NCBI GenBank assembly: GCA_018907035.1
Contig: JACCIC010000143.1
Span: 1,028,501-1,092,500 of the forward strand
DNA from: Sycobia sp. Sy_11
Taxonomy: Eukaryota > Arthropoda > Insecta > Hymenoptera > Epichrysomallidae
Direction of reading: 5' to 3'
DNA: 64,000 nt
Position numbers and translations under genes: made by a program. Shown here piece after piece: positions 49,176-60,755 of the stretch (its first letter is position 1; every line of letters begins with the position of its first letter). Under the pieces are notes generated by a model that was not told where the DNA came from, made no database searches, and saw nothing but the letters and a program-made list of their open reading frames with translations.

Positions 49176-49513
49176 GATAAGTACAATGTAATACGGCTCG
49201 GAAATAAATCGGGAGGAAAAAGGTTGTTTTTCCTAAATAAACGCGACTCCCGATGGAGAATCTATATTCTGCAATACACACGATCAAGACACAAAATTTA
49301 AATAATCAACTAACTATACAAATAATTTTGTATATAGGCATGTGCTTTACAATTCCCTACCTCGACAATAAATTCACACATACGATCGAGTCGGGAAATA
49401 AAAGTAAACAAATACGCCCTTGCCTAGTATTCAACATGTTCTAACTTTAAGATTTAATTAAAGTTAAAGAGAACAAATCTGATCAGTGTAAAATCTACCG
49501 TGCTTAAGTTAAG

Positions 49514-49891
49514 ATGGAAGCCATAATGAATATGACGCCGCAGGAGTTATATGAGGAATTCGAGCGTTGGCTTGACGATCAAGATACCTCGTACTTCGGG
49601 AAGGTGGCTGGAGATGAGGGATATTTCCCTCAGCCCACCCCACAGCAGACACTGCATACGACGGAATATCAGCCGACCAGTAAGGCGGTCCTAGAGGCTA
49701 TGGCCAGGAGGCCAATGGTGCGGCTGGAGCGGCTACAGACGCGCCCGAGACCCTTAGCGTTCCCACCACCGCTGATAACACTCCCGCCCATCCACCGGCA
49801 GCAGCGGGACACATCATTCCAGGTACCTCCGAATCCGGCGGAAGGATTCCGTCGGATTTCCATCCCGGATCCCCACGGCCCAGGAAGGTGA
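49514..49891 (+). CDS. Extra ORF in the env position of the gypsy element (unknown protein)
   Basis: ATG at 49514 opens 125 codons: an acidic start (MTPQELYEEFERWLDDQDTS), a Pro-rich C-terminal half and no signal peptide or membrane segment, so not an envelope protein. A second frame (shifted by -1) is open from about 49683 to 50057, continues past the stop of the first, and ends with a compact block (VIPPGVRECRAWNNGLRWRI, then RIDAKTGAIRVGKPKG). Either two overlapping proteins, a frameshifted product, or one ORF with an indel. No family recognised. Confidence 0.5.
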   Translation: MEAIMNMTPQELYEEFERWLDDQDTSYFGKVAGDEGYFPQPTPQQTLHTTEYQPTSKAVLEAMARRPMVRLERLQTRPRPLAFPPPLITLPPIHRQQRDTSFQVPPNPAEGFRRISIPDPHGPGR

Positions 49892-50173
49892 AAATCCCAA
49901 ATGGGCCGGAGATCGTGATCCCGCCGGGAGTACGAGAGTGTAGGGCTTGGAACAACGGTCTGCGCTGGCGCATTAGGATAGACGCCAAAACAGGAGCAAT
50001 AAGGGTCGGAAAACCTAAAGGTTTGTTTTTTTTATTTATCGAAAAACCAACATTATAATATGCGCGAAACCGGGTTCCTCGCAATTTATTTCACCGAGTC
50101 CGGCATAATAAATTCAAGATTGTATTATATAGTTATCTCCGTTTCATTTTTGTTATCGCGTTTCACTCTTCAC

Positions 50174-50188
50174 GGGGGAAGGGGGAGA
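50174..50188 (+). promoter_or_regulatory. Polypurine tract
   Basis: GGGGGAAGGGGGAGA lies directly before the 3' LTR, where plus-strand DNA synthesis is primed in LTR retrotransposons. Confidence 0.9.
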
Positions 50189-51351
50189 TGCGATGAGACA
50201 ATAGTCTCGCGCAGAAATCTTAATATTTGAAATAAGTCGCGAAGTCGTGAGCGGCGCGGCGCGGCGAAGGGGGAGCGCCGAAGGCTTCGTGGCGCGGCGC
50301 GGCGCGGGGATAAAGCGCCGGCAGCGGCGAGGATGAGCGAGCGCTCTCTGGCCGCAGGCGGCTCGAAGAGCAGCGGCGAGCGATAATTCGCGAATCAATT
50401 CGCGAATTCTCGCGAGCGGCGACGGCGCTGCCCAAAACTACGGCGCGGTACAGTGCGGTAAGGGGAGAGCGAGCGCTCTCTCCTAATTCTCAAATAGAGC
50501 CGCACTGATTGCAAAAATTCAGTGTGCCAGCGACCTCGAAACTGGCTTTTCGAGGGGGACCTGTCGTCGGCGCGATAGCGGGCGACAAGTTTCCGCACAC
50601 TCGGGGCGAGACGCGAAAACGAAATAAATGATAATTAAAGCTTTGTAAATTTTAAATTAGAGATGATTTATTTAAAATTATGTGCATCATAAAATACATT
50701 TATTTTATGATATAATTTGTTTATTCTGTTACAGCGGATAAGGGCGACAAAGCGGGTGTTAAAGAAACGGCTGATAGCTAAGAGCCGTTTATTATAAATT
50801 ATATTATTATTATTATTATTATTAAGTTTTTTTTTTGTTTATAAATTTTTTGTTAATTTTTCTTTTTTTTTGTTAAATAAAGTTAAATAAACTTAATTAA
50901 TATTTAACAAAAATTTAAATTTATTTCAGTTTCCCAAAATCCAGCAACGAAAGAAATAAAATGATAAATAAATTTATTAAAAATTTAATTCAAACTCTGG
51001 CGGGTTGAGCGAGAGTGAGAATTGAATTTTCGCGGGCTGGCGTGTACTAGAACAAACTTGGTGGTGGGTTGAGCGACCAAGGGCCTAGGCGTGTTGAGCG
51101 TGGGCCAAAGTACAGTACACACCGTAAAAAAAAAATTAAAACAAAGATCCTTGCACAAACGAACCTAGTGGCGCGTTGAGCGACTAGGGGCCGAGGCGGG
51201 TTGAGCCGGAGCCATTCGTTTATGCAAGTTAAAACGAATTGAACATAGCCTTTGGTGGGGTGAAAAGAACCCGATGGCGTGCTGAGCGATCGGGGCCGAG
51301 GCGCGTTGAGCCGGAGCACGAACTAGCCCACACCAAAGTGCTCATGTTACA
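50189..51351 (+). mobile_element. 3' LTR of the Ty3/gypsy retrotransposon
   Basis: 1163 bp, TGCGATGAG to ATGTTACA. By eye it differs from the 5' LTR at about four bases (for example near 50194, 50299, 50309, 51173) plus a length change in a T run, so the insertion is young. Hairpins repeat at an offset of +6753 (50994-51295). CAGG target duplication follows. Confidence 0.95.
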
Positions 51352-51578
51352 CAGGAACAAACTTTTCAGATGTAAATCATCCTTCTCATCCGTCTTCGAT
51401 GTAGACCTGCGGAGTGCTGTAATGTTGCATGCCAGACTTGGATGAGTGTATTTTTTTTCAAAACCGTCCGAGATAGAAATCACGTTTGAGTGGCAGCCTA
51501 ACGGTTCTGCATCAATTGAAAAAAATATTATCTTTCAAAACGAGACTTTAGGAATAGAACTTTTCATAAAAGTATTCT

Positions 51579-52690
51579 ATGTCGATAACGCAATTGATAA
51601 TGTCGAGACGGAGAGTTAGGGATCTGTTTGATTTAGGTAAGGATTCTGACATTGACGAAGATCAATATGTCGATATAGGATTTGTTCTTACTGATCATGA
51701 AAGCTCAGATCGAGATTCGTATGTGGATCTTAAAGATGCTATAACATCTCATAATCTTCCTACAGGTTCTTATGAATATGTAAAAAGTACTTACACAAGT
51801 ACTCAAAAATTGTTGAAACGAAATCATATTTACGATTGGGAAGATGATACCCTAGATAATATATCTCCTGATATCGAGGACAATTCCAATCTGTCAGCTA
51901 TTTCTCCATTATTTTGTAAAAATTCCTTAGAATTATTTGAGTTACTCTTCTCGGAATCGATCAAGAAGCATGTTTCAGAAACTACTGCGGATAATCATTT
52001 CGATTTGCCTAAAAATGATATAGAAAGATTTATTGTAATCCTAATGATTATTATTTTCAATTCAAGAAAATGCCAAAAACAGCTGAAAGAGGAACCACTA
52101 TTTCTAAGTATGAGGGAAATTCAGGGTTCAATTTCATTATGGTAATGGATTCCAAACCCGTATTAATTCTCTCAACTAAATATGGGGATGAATCGAAAGT
52201 GGCAATGTAAAGATGGTAGAAATCATCGAAAAATTCTATTTTTTTCCCTCATTCTTTTTTCATGTACACTCAACACATAGAAGGTGTCTGTTTCTACGAT
52301 TAACACTGTAATGCTCTGATGCCTTCGATAAGAGGAAAAAATGGACATGGTGTCTTTTTATGCGACTTATTCAAGCATCTTTAGCGAACGCCACGGTGAT
52401 TTACAATGAACTCCATCTGGATGAAAAGAAAGATTCCAAAGATATTGTTCAAGAAGTTTGTGAACGTTACATTCAGAAGCTATTATCAGTACATATTTCC
52501 AGGAAAAAAGGAAGCCTGAAAATTCTTCAGAACAGATCCTGAAACAAGGAAGTATCAAAAAATGCGGGATATGTATGTTCGACGAGAACTGAATGGTTCT
52601 ACACGAAATGTTACAAACCTATTTACAGAAAGCACAACGAAGATTACGGTAATGAGCCAAAATTGGGTTAATAATTTGGAAACTTATTAA
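51579..52690 (+). pseudogene. piggyBac transposase pseudogene (heavily decayed)
   Basis: Frame 51579-52145 reads an acidic N-terminus (DLFDLGKDSDIDEDQYVDIG) and a block (LPKNDIERFIVILMIIIFNS) like the start of the piggyBac core domain. Later scattered frames to about 52690 show Lys-rich fragments without clear catalytic aspartates, so the DDE core is mostly deleted. Lies between matching piggyBac ends. Confidence 0.7.
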
Positions 52691-53189
52691 AACTTTTACT
52701 ACTTTGCGCACGATTGTTTATCCTTATTTTACACTAACAAATTGAACTCTGACAAAAAAACGTTACAAAGGTTTTTCTAGTGTTTTTACCCGTAGAATTC
52801 ATATCCGCAGTCAGTTTTGTAAAATTACGACATTTTGGGTTTTTTGTTTAAATACTTCGTTATAAACAATTGTAATCGACAAAAGAAAAAACATGGGTAT
52901 TCTTTTTTTTGGTTATGCAAAGGATGGCATAGTTTGTTTTTTGATATCTCTCGCAGGTATTGCCTGGATTTTAATAATGGTACCGATGATTTACCTGGTT
53001 TTTAATATGGAATGTCGCCGCTCCGTTACATAGCCTACGAGGAAGAATGCAAAATGAAATTAGGATGAAACGGAACAAAAGGCGTTTAACAAAATTTAAC
53101 AATTGATCACGAACGCACCTGTGCTAGTGTGTCTAGATTAGAATAGATCCTTTACTCTAAAAACCAATACGAGTAAAGATTGTTTAGGT

Positions 53190-53535
53190 ACAGTTTTAAC
53201 CCGAAATATGGTGAAGCAAAACGAGTTATTGCATTCGTCAGTAGAAGTTCGTTTGCGGCAAAAAAAATGATTCAGCAATTGAATTAGAATATCTCGCTAT
53301 GAAATGGGTCATCTGGAAGTTTCGACACTATTTAGAAGGATATCATTTCATAGTCTTGACGGGCCATCAATGACTAATGTGGCTTAACCAAATATAAAGT
53401 CCGCCTGACCTTCTAGCTCTGTGGGTTCTTGAGCTGAGTCAAAATGATTTCAAGATCAAATATAGGCCAGGGATGGATAACTTGCTGGCAGATACTTTAT
53501 CATTTGCACACCGGCTGCAAATACAAACAACAAAT
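53190..53535 (+). pseudogene. RNase H fragment of an older gypsy element
   Basis: Reads RVIAFVSRSSFAAKK, IELEYLAMKWVIWKFRHYL, IVLTGHQ (catalytic Asp replaced by Gly) and a tail like ADTLS. Stops and a frameshift near 53265. Similar in layout to the RNase H of the intact element but clearly another, older copy. Confidence 0.75.
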
Positions 53536-53536
53536 T

Positions 53537-54550
53537 GTAAATGATAATTATTATAATTATTATTAAATATTATTAATTATTATTATTATAATAAATATAT
53601 TTATTATAATTCGGCGCCTCGACCGAAACGAGCGGCGACGGAATTATACGATTATTTTGCTATAAAAGGGCCTGCAAAAGGCAAAATCGAGAGTTCGCCC
53701 GGTGAATCAACTGCCCCGAAGTTGATTCACACGAACTCTCCCCGGAGATAAAAACTCATCCAGAGCTCAATAAATTCCTGCTTGAAAATCCTGTCCGAAA
53801 CTATTAATTTGATCTCTGTTGCGAGGCGCTCCTCAAAAGACAGACGACTAATAGCTTTACCTGTTTCGAAGTAAACACGATCCTGGTTGCGAGGCGCTTC
53901 TCAAAAGACCAGCCGTTTGCTTATCCTTTACATTTACTTACTCTCCGAAATTATTAGCTTGATCTCTGTTGCGAGGCGCTCCTCAAAAGGCAGACAGCTA
54001 ATAATTTTACCTATCCTTAAGGAAACGTGATCCTGGTTGCGAGGCGCACCTCAAAAGACCAGCCGTTTACTTATCCCGACCAGTCAATTTTCCCTTAACT
54101 CTTGATCCTGGTTGCGAGGCACTCCTCAAAAGACTAGCGGAGTTAAGCTTACCCTATTTCAACCTATCTAGATTTAATCTGTCTCGTTGCAAAATTTGCC
54201 GCGTGGAAAATAACATCGGGTATTCGTTCGGTAAATAGCGCCGGATAATATACGCATTGCGGAAAATAACGCGAACTTAGTATAAGTAATTATATATAAA
54301 TCTAGTTATCAATTATCGTCTATTAATTATTTTGTGTTACTTATTTGTTTGTTTCAAAACCTCGTAAATAGAAGAGTTCGCCAAGATTAATTGAATAAAT
54401 CCATTTTTATTTTTATTAAGAAAATATACTGTGTGTTCTTGTATAATTATTTTCCTGATCCGCCGTCCGATCCCGAAATAGTTCCTCCCCTCTCAAACTA
54501 TCCCGGGAAAATACCGCGTAGGCTATCCCGAAGGGGATAGGATCGTTACA
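53537..54550 (+). mobile_element. Solo LTR with hairpin repeats
   Basis: Lies between an RNase H fragment and an integrase C-terminal fragment, ends GATCGTTACA, has a TATAAAAGGG box (53652-53661), AATAAA (about 54392) and a TG-starting left edge (approximate). No clear target duplication found. Carries the 53815-54137 hairpin array downstream of the TATA box. Confidence 0.65.
53815..54137 (+). repeat. Five hairpin repeats with 20-base loops
   Basis: Loop TGCGAGGCGCTCCTCAAAAG (small changes) flanked by TCTGT/ACAGA (53815-53844), CTGGT/ACCAG (53883-53912), TCTGT/GCAGA (53965-53994), CTGGT/ACCAG (54033-54062), CTGGT/ACTAG (54108-54137). GAGG/CCTC inside the loop can pair too. The first two and next two form a ~150-bp higher-order duplication. 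Confidence 0.8.
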
Positions 54551-54599
54551 CATCAAATAAAAGCCGCATGATACCATAGAATTTTTAAGAATACAACAT

Positions 54600-54830
54600 G
54601 CAAGGAGTTTCCAAAAACAGACACACTATTACAATCTACTCCGACGAGTTAGGAAACCCACGATTGGTGAAAAAATGTTTCAATGGACAGACGAACTGTC
54701 CAATAAAACGTATGCGTTTAATAACAAATTGGTGCAAAAATTTAAAGGACCATTCATAATGTATAAACAAATATCACCTGTTATCTTTGACGTACAAGAC
54801 TTGATCTACACGGCAAGTAGCCACTACTAT
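54600..54830 (+). pseudogene. Integrase C-terminal (GPY/F) fragment of an old gypsy element
   Basis: FNNKLVQKFKGPFIMYKQIS then PVIFDVQD matches the GPY/F module of the intact integrase (KYSGPFAIIKKVSPVIFDL). Probably the same old element as 53190-53535, with the solo LTR between. Confidence 0.7.
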
Positions 54831-54839
54831 GTATTAAAT

Positions 54840-55241
54840 TACTATGTATTAAAGTATCCTTATATAAGCTCGCAGAGGCAAGAGTCAGACCCACTGCCAC
54901 TGTGTAGAGGAGAGGTCCGGACCGGTGCAACTGTGCAATATATATGCAGCACAGGATCATCCCGACTACGTTTATGCTTCACAGAACCGGCTAAACCTAA
55001 CAGGAGTGCCGAGCCCGCGAGCTATCGCACGTTATACCCCATGTAAATATATTGTTTATAATAAAGCCAAGGTGCATCTTATTTATATTGTTAATTATTA
55101 TCTCGAATATTTACCCCAGACCGTTTTTCCGTTGCTATTTCAGCGGTCGTGAATCCAATGAGTGCGCCGTATTGTGCACGCACGTAAAAGCACATACACC
55201 TATAACCGTAAGGTAAGTGTAACTCGCAAAAATACGGTTAC
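54840..55241 (+). mobile_element. Probable LTR remnant following the integrase fragment
   Basis: Contains a TATATAAGC box (54860), AATAAAGCC (55057-55065) and an end in ATACGGTTACA, like other LTRs here. Placed where the 3' LTR of the old gypsy element would be. Left boundary unclear. Confidence 0.4.
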
Positions 55242-55280
55242 AATGTATTTTAAATTTTTTCTTCGTAAACGAGGGGGCAT

Positions 55281-56300
55281 TGTGACAATCAAATTGTATA
55301 GTCAATACAGCATTATACGCGCAAAACTTTAATTTCCAAAAACTTCACGAAATAAAAATAATCGGGCATAGATTCCAATTAGCGGTCGAACACATGAAAA
55401 TAAAAATAATACGAGAGTGAATATTTAATATACCTGCCCGTGAACTTAGGCCAAGGGTGAACAGAGGGGTATGCGCACCCGTCTCGTGTGAAACCGAGAG
55501 CCGCTCGGCAGCCAGCGTGGAAAAGATGTCCGACGATCCCCGCACCATCGAACTCGAAATACAGTAAAGGCACTAAACACTGTATTTCGGGTGGTGCATC
55601 TTAATTGAATAATATAAAACTCCCGCTTTTGATACTTTAATATTATTTAATATATAGTAAAAATATAAAAATATACGTACAAATGAATGGTATTACAAAT
55701 TCATAAAGAATTAAGCGTGTGCGAGTCTCCCCAAGGACAAAAATATTAGATTATATTATTATATATATAATAATTATTGTTAAAATTTGTTATAATAATT
55801 ATCCGTATTATTATAAGAATGACTAAATATTATTTAGTATACGAGAGAATTCAATTAAGAAGTATTACTTTAAAACAGCTCTCAAATTATTATAATATAA
55901 TTTATATTATATGAATGCGAGCGTCTTCAAGGGCAAGCTTGCAAATTAAACATTTTTAATTCTTATAATTATAATAAGATTATTATTATATTAATATTAT
56001 ATATTATTATATTACGGCTCGATACGTATTTAGTCGAACGATGACGTACACACCCGATCGACTAATTTTTGTGCATAAAAGGGCGAATTTTCTACCCAAA
56101 ACTTAGTTCTCTCAGCGATAAGGCCAAAAAAAGCTCAAGAAGCTCACTAGAGCTGTCCTGATTCCAGAGCTCTAGTAAAAGCTCTAGTCCAAATCCTGAA
56201 TAGTCGAGACGCGATTCTGGTTGCGCCGCGCTCCGTCAAAGACCAGCAGGCGTCGTTCGTTTCAACACTCCCTCCAGCTCCAGTAAAAGTATGCTTATAT
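55281..56300 (+). mobile_element. Truncated LTR of the 24888-26336 family
   Basis: Starts TGTGACAATCAAATTGTATA, and follows the reversed solo LTR through the CGGTCGAA, TACAGTAA, TTTTGATACTTT, GAATGCGAGCGTC and CATAAAAGGGCGA phrases. One hairpin CTGGT/ACCAG with a 20-base loop lies at 56217-56246. Similarity fades after about 56300. Confidence 0.75.
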
Positions 56301-56639
56301 ATAGTGCGCGAAACTAGTTTAATAAGTGCAAATTGTAAAATACAGAAAATTTCTAGTCGTCCATCTAAATTCCATACTGAATTCAAATTCAGTAGAAGGC
56401 ATGCGAAACGAGATCTGGGACGGCTATTACCACAAAATCTCAACAGACTCCAAAGCACAGTATAAGATAAGTAACAGAGTATAAGCACAGTGCAAGTATA
56501 AGAAGGCTGAAGCAAACAAACCTTGAAAAAATTATAAACATTGTCCTGTTCTTGCTAGTGACGTACAATAAGTGTTGAAACCGCTGGAAATTGCTGGAGA
56601 GATGTTTGGGCAGAAACTCTCAAAATAACAATAAGTATT

Positions 56640-57024
56640 TTAACTCAACAGTTTGAGCTATGGCACCGAAGTATGTCTAGAATGGAAAAAAATCGTTAAA
56701 ATTGCATGCCTCACTGCTGCCTGCATTTTTAATGAAGGATTCAGCCCACTTTTGAAAATAATGGAACTTATGGGCCTGAAAATCGGCCAAACCGCCATGC
56801 AGTTCGCCAATATGCGCGATCAACAGCGCATCGTTCAAGAGAACCGCTGCTCGACTGAGACTTCTAACGAGAGCAAAACTCAAAAAAGCAGGCTAAAATA
56901 CAATCAACTTAAAATTTTAATTCTAACTATATTTTTATTGCAAAAAAAAAACGAAAAAAAGCAATTTTTCTTTCGTATTTTAGCTGCCATTTTGTTCATT
57001 TTGCACGTACATAAAATATTCTAG
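56640..57024 (+). pseudogene. Remnant of a repeat-associated ORF, family not named
   Basis: Frame reads IACLTAACIFNEGFSPLLKI, then MELMGLKIGQTAMQFANMRD and QQRIVQENRCSTETSN. The pattern (FNEG, then IG, then D..RI, then a basic Ser/Thr-rich tail) recalls a protein end seen in many arthropod and cnidarian repeats, but I cannot name the family. Followed by AT-rich DNA. Confidence 0.3.
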
Positions 57025-57372
57025 TTAGATAGGTTTCTGGAGTCATTCTGAACGTACAACTATTTGCTTTTTTTGTTTCAAACCATCCGTCGGCAAGATT
57101 TTACGACCACGACAATGTTACCTACTTTTTAAGGTGTTGGCTTTGACTATACTTTAAATATATAAAAAATGTGTAAAATAAATAAAGAAAATTTTTATGT
57201 ACTTCAAGAGTGTATTTATTAAGCATTTCAAATTCTACATCCATATCTTCAATAGCATTCTCAGAAAAATTTCACAAAAATAGCGTTTTTTCGAGGGTCT
57301 AAAATAGAATACTGCCTTAAATTAAGCCCATGAATCGCTGTATTTCTTTACTACTTCTTGACGGAGAAAGAT

Positions 57373-57699
57373 TCACACGGTGAGAACCTTGTCTGGATCG
57401 ATTTGGAGGCCATTATGATCGATTATGTGCCCAAGATACTTCAAACGTGAGCGAGCAAATTCGCATTTATCCGCGTATGTTTTGAAATATGCGGCTCGTA
57501 ATCGGCGGGATACTTTTTGAAATAGTTGTATATATTCTGGATACATTTTTGATACTATCACAATATTATCTAGTTCAGCAAATGGGTCTAATTCTAATGT
57601 GATAACGTGATCTAATAGACGTTGAAACGTCCCTGGGGCTGAGTATACTTCGAACTTAATTTCGGTAAATTTTGAAAAATTTAACGGTATAACGTTCAA
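57373..57699 (-). pseudogene. Gypsy reverse transcriptase fragment
   Basis: Minus strand: APGTFQRLLDHVI, then PFAELDNIVIVS where YLDD normally stands (so active site lost), then RLRAAYFKTYADKCEFARSR and LKYLGHIIDHNGLQIDPDK. Matches the RT palm/thumb of Ty3/gypsy elements. Isolated piece. Confidence 0.85.
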
Positions 57700-57806
57700 T
57701 TGGAATAATCTCTAATAAGGATTGCTAAGAATAGACTTACCTACTCCCACTAGCGATGCGCTTCTACTGAAGAAAATTGAAGAGGCTTAGGTCGTCGAAG
57801 TTAAAA

Positions 57807-57811
<5 letters not shown>

Positions 57812-57843
<32 letters not shown>

Positions 57844-57864
57844 CTATATAGTGGGCAAACTCTA

Positions 57865-57909
<45 letters not shown>
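57812..57909. repeat. Two (AT)n tracts
   Basis: AT runs at about 57812-57839 and 57868-57909, split by TATCTATATAGTGGGCAAACTC. Confidence 0.9.
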
Positions 57910-57912
<3 letters not shown>

Positions 57913-59075
57913 GACGAGGCCGCAGCTGAAATGCGACTCATCTGCGACGGCGTGCGCTAAACGTAAACATTGCACGACCTCGATGCGACCGGCAGACCGG
58001 CCGGCGAAGGAGAGCAGAGCGGGGAGAGGGGGGAGCGGAGTTGTCGCGGAGAAAAGAGTAGTTTCTTTTTGAGTCGTGTCTCGAGAGAGGAGCAAGAAGC
58101 CACGTGTGTCCGAGCCGCGTAGGAAACGAAGATTTTATTTTTGGGGCTTCGCGCACGTGTTCGAGACGTTACGGGAGAAAGCCGGTACTCGCGCAAAAGC
58201 CCGCGCCGTGCGTAATGACGCGTCCCAGGCTGTAAAGGAGCAAGTGCAGGTGAGACCGCGAAGACCGCCCGCAAGAGCCAGCGACTGCCAGTGCCAACGA
58301 CCCGAGCAGGAGGTCCTGCTACGTGTGCCATCGTCGAGCGTCGCCAGAAAAAATGTTCGCGTTCATACGGCATCCGCGCAGACGGGTTAGGCGGACCGCT
58401 GCCGTTCTGCGCCCGCGAGTGGTCGTGCGCGTAGTCCGGCGTCGACGCCGGTATTCCTGGGGGACGCCCCTTCTCACACAGATGAGTCCGTTCGTGTGCG
58501 CCTTTGCGAGGCGCCCCGCCAGCGGGCGGACGAGTGTGCGTCAGAGAGAGATAGTGCGCGCGTATTGCGTCTCGCGTTTTTCGAGTCGTTTGTTCTAGGC
58601 GCGCGAGCGAGGCGAATTTTGAGTTTGTACGAGGAGAGCCTACGCTGTTGAATAAATTCCGTACTTCGTTAATACGTCTGCGTCTATTTCCGCGCTTTCT
58701 TTCCCTTCTCCTTATCGACTCCTATTTTCCCTGATTGTTTTCTAGCATCGCGTCGATATTGAACGCAGGATCCCCCCGCCTCCGCGGGCTCGGCGAAGTC
58801 CTTCTGCCATGCGATCTGAGCTTGCTGCGGACGTGGTGCTCGCTGCCAGAGCACCACGCATGAGTCAGGTAAGTAATCCCGCGTATTCACGAGCCGACTT
58901 CTTTCTTTGTAACGGGCCGGCGCGTCGCGGCGCGCCGAGACTCCGCTGCCGACGGATGTAGATTCCCCGCCCGGCGAAAAGCAAGAGCTACGTGGGTTGT
59001 GCGCGGGCCGCACGGGAACGGCCGCGCGTCGGTATTCGAACGGGAGTTCGCACCAGCGAACCTACCCCGTTCAAA
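57908..59075 (+). mobile_element. 5' LTR of a truncated LTR retrotransposon
   Basis: Starts TGTGACGAGGCCGCAGC after the AT tract; GC-rich; AATAAATTCC at 58649 may be the polyadenylation signal; the right edge is next to a primer-site-like TGGCACCCAACGTTTGAGGG (59076). No upstream duplication can be judged because of the microsatellite. Confidence 0.6.
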
Positions 59076-59095
59076 TGGCACCCAACGTTTGAGGG
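59076..59095 (+). promoter_or_regulatory. Primer-binding site of the 57908 element
   Basis: TGGCACCCAACGTTTGAGGG, of the TGGCNCCCAAC type common after LTRs. Confidence 0.6.
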
Positions 59096-60032
59096 ATAAT
59101 TTAAATTCCACGTTCCATTTCAAACGCGTACCCCTCTCATATTCATAAAATAAATAACGGAAAAAAAGTGCGTTCTTTTTTTTCCTGCTAAATAAATTTC
59201 ACGTGCGGCAAAGTGAAAACCGTGCGAAATTCGTGTTATTATCCGCCGTTTAATAATTTTGCTGTTAATAAATTTAATTTATTAATAAATAAATTCAGCA
59301 AAATTTGTCTCGTAAAATCGAGACAAAGCTCAAAAATATAGAGATACAAAAATATAAAGATATATATTTTTCGGAAAATTAACAAGTGAATATTCCCTTC
59401 GTCTTGGACGTATTCGAAGAATCGTAGCGTGTGCTACTAGATCGACAGAATCGACTTTGTTTTGAGTTATTCCTCGTGTTCGCGGGAGCGTGTTGTGTGT
59501 GTGACCGCGACACTGCGAGCGAGCGTGTCTTTGTTTTTAACAAAGCCAGCGAGTGTGCGAGCCCGCGACATTACGAGCGAGCGTAGCTTTGTTTTAAACA
59601 AAGCCAACTATTGTGTGTGAGTGATACGGAGAGCTGTAAATAAACTAAAACAGCTCTCCAAAAAATATCAAGGTGAATTCTTTCCTTTTTTTCCTTCTCT
59701 AAGGCTTTCGGTGCAAAATAGAAAAATAAATACAATTTTGCCTTTGACTATTTTTCAACCAAAATTTATAAAATCTTTCGATTTCTTTTCTTTTTGTAAT
59801 TTAAACTCACACACGCTAGTAACTGAGAAATAGCGCTAGGTATAAAATATTAAGTTTCTTTTATATATGTTAAACATATTACATTTATTTGTTATTCCAG
59901 CGCAAGAAATAAAAGAAAATACCTTTCCCTCTCTCTCTCCCTAAATACAGCGAGCGCTAATCACGCGAGCGCTATTAATCTCAGTTAAGCGGCGTATATA
60001 ATTTTAATTGTTATTAGTATTAATTGCTCCAA

Positions 60033-60755
60033 ATGGAGCAAAGCAGCGTCCAAACCGATTACGTCGACGAAATAGAAGACTGGATTGCTTCTCTCGGCAC
60101 GGAGGAGCTGAACGCTATCCTCCACTTTACAGAGCTGAGCACTAGCGGCTCAAAGCTCCGTAAATGTAATCGGCTATGCCTGTGGCTGCTCGGAGAGCAG
60201 AGGCCAAGTGAATTTATACCCGCGCCCGACGGTGAAAACGAAGCAACGACCTTCGCCCGTCGGGCCGAGCTCAGACGCACGTTCATAGCCGAGAGATACG
60301 CCGAACACTTGCGGCATCCGCTCGCGCCGTTAGGCACCGTAGAACCGTCGGTTACGGAACGGCAAACCGCGCATGCAACGGATCACTGCGACGAGCCCCA
60401 ACCGACGGAGTCGAACGCAAACGACATTGACGCGTCGGCCGACATCAGTCTAAGCAATATAATGGAGTATATACGGTCGACGCGCGTCTTGCAGTCGCAA
60501 TTGGTTCGACAGGTGGAACAACTGACCGAAATCGTTCTGAACGGCCACCCTGTGGCCACTTCAAGCATGAATACCGACGTGCGTGAGTTTATACCGGCCG
60601 GGCAATTTCCGCCGCCGTCAGCTATCACACCGGCCGACAGACAACCGCAAGCACGGTCGCATATGAACTTCCAGGAGACGTTCACATCCCGTTATTTCGA
60701 TCAGCCACCCATAGCAGCAGCCACACAGCAGGGACGCCCCTTCTCACACAGGTGA
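60033..60755 (+). pseudogene. gag: Gag N-terminal part fused into LTR sequence
   Basis: From MEQSSVQTDYVDEIEDWIAS, about 230 codons of acidic, Pro/Ser-rich sequence with a helical C-terminal part (IMEYIRSTRVLQSQLVRQVE). It lies about 950 bases after the primer site, as gag should. From 60731 the frame is inside sequence nearly identical to 58461-58548 of the element's own LTR, so gag is cut and joined to LTR. No capsid fold or zinc knuckle seen before the cut. Confidence 0.55.

Larger units (their letters stand above)
43186..53001 (+). mobile_element. piggyBac element split by a Ty3/gypsy retrotransposon
   Basis: Left end TTAA then AAGCCAGG (43182-43193); right end CCTGGTTT then TTAA (52994-53005). 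Long subterminal inverted repeats match over about 200 bp (43190-43400 versus 52760-53000, sharing GATTGTGATTG/CAATTGTAATCG, TTATAACAAATTATT/AATACTTCGTTATAA and GGATATAGATTCTGCGGGTA-type phrases). Without the retrotransposon the element is about 1.9 kb. Confidence 0.85.

Noticed and set aside
49514..50084. ORF considered as a retroviral-type envelope
   Set aside because: No signal peptide, no transmembrane segment, no cleavage site; too short.
53815..54137. Regularly spaced palindromic repeats, considered as a CRISPR array
   Set aside because: Insect nuclear DNA, spacing is uneven, spacers are duplicated, and the array sits inside an LTR.
57938..58598. Several Arg-rich frames on both strands
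   Set aside because: GC-rich LTR; the true gag lies downstream after the primer site.
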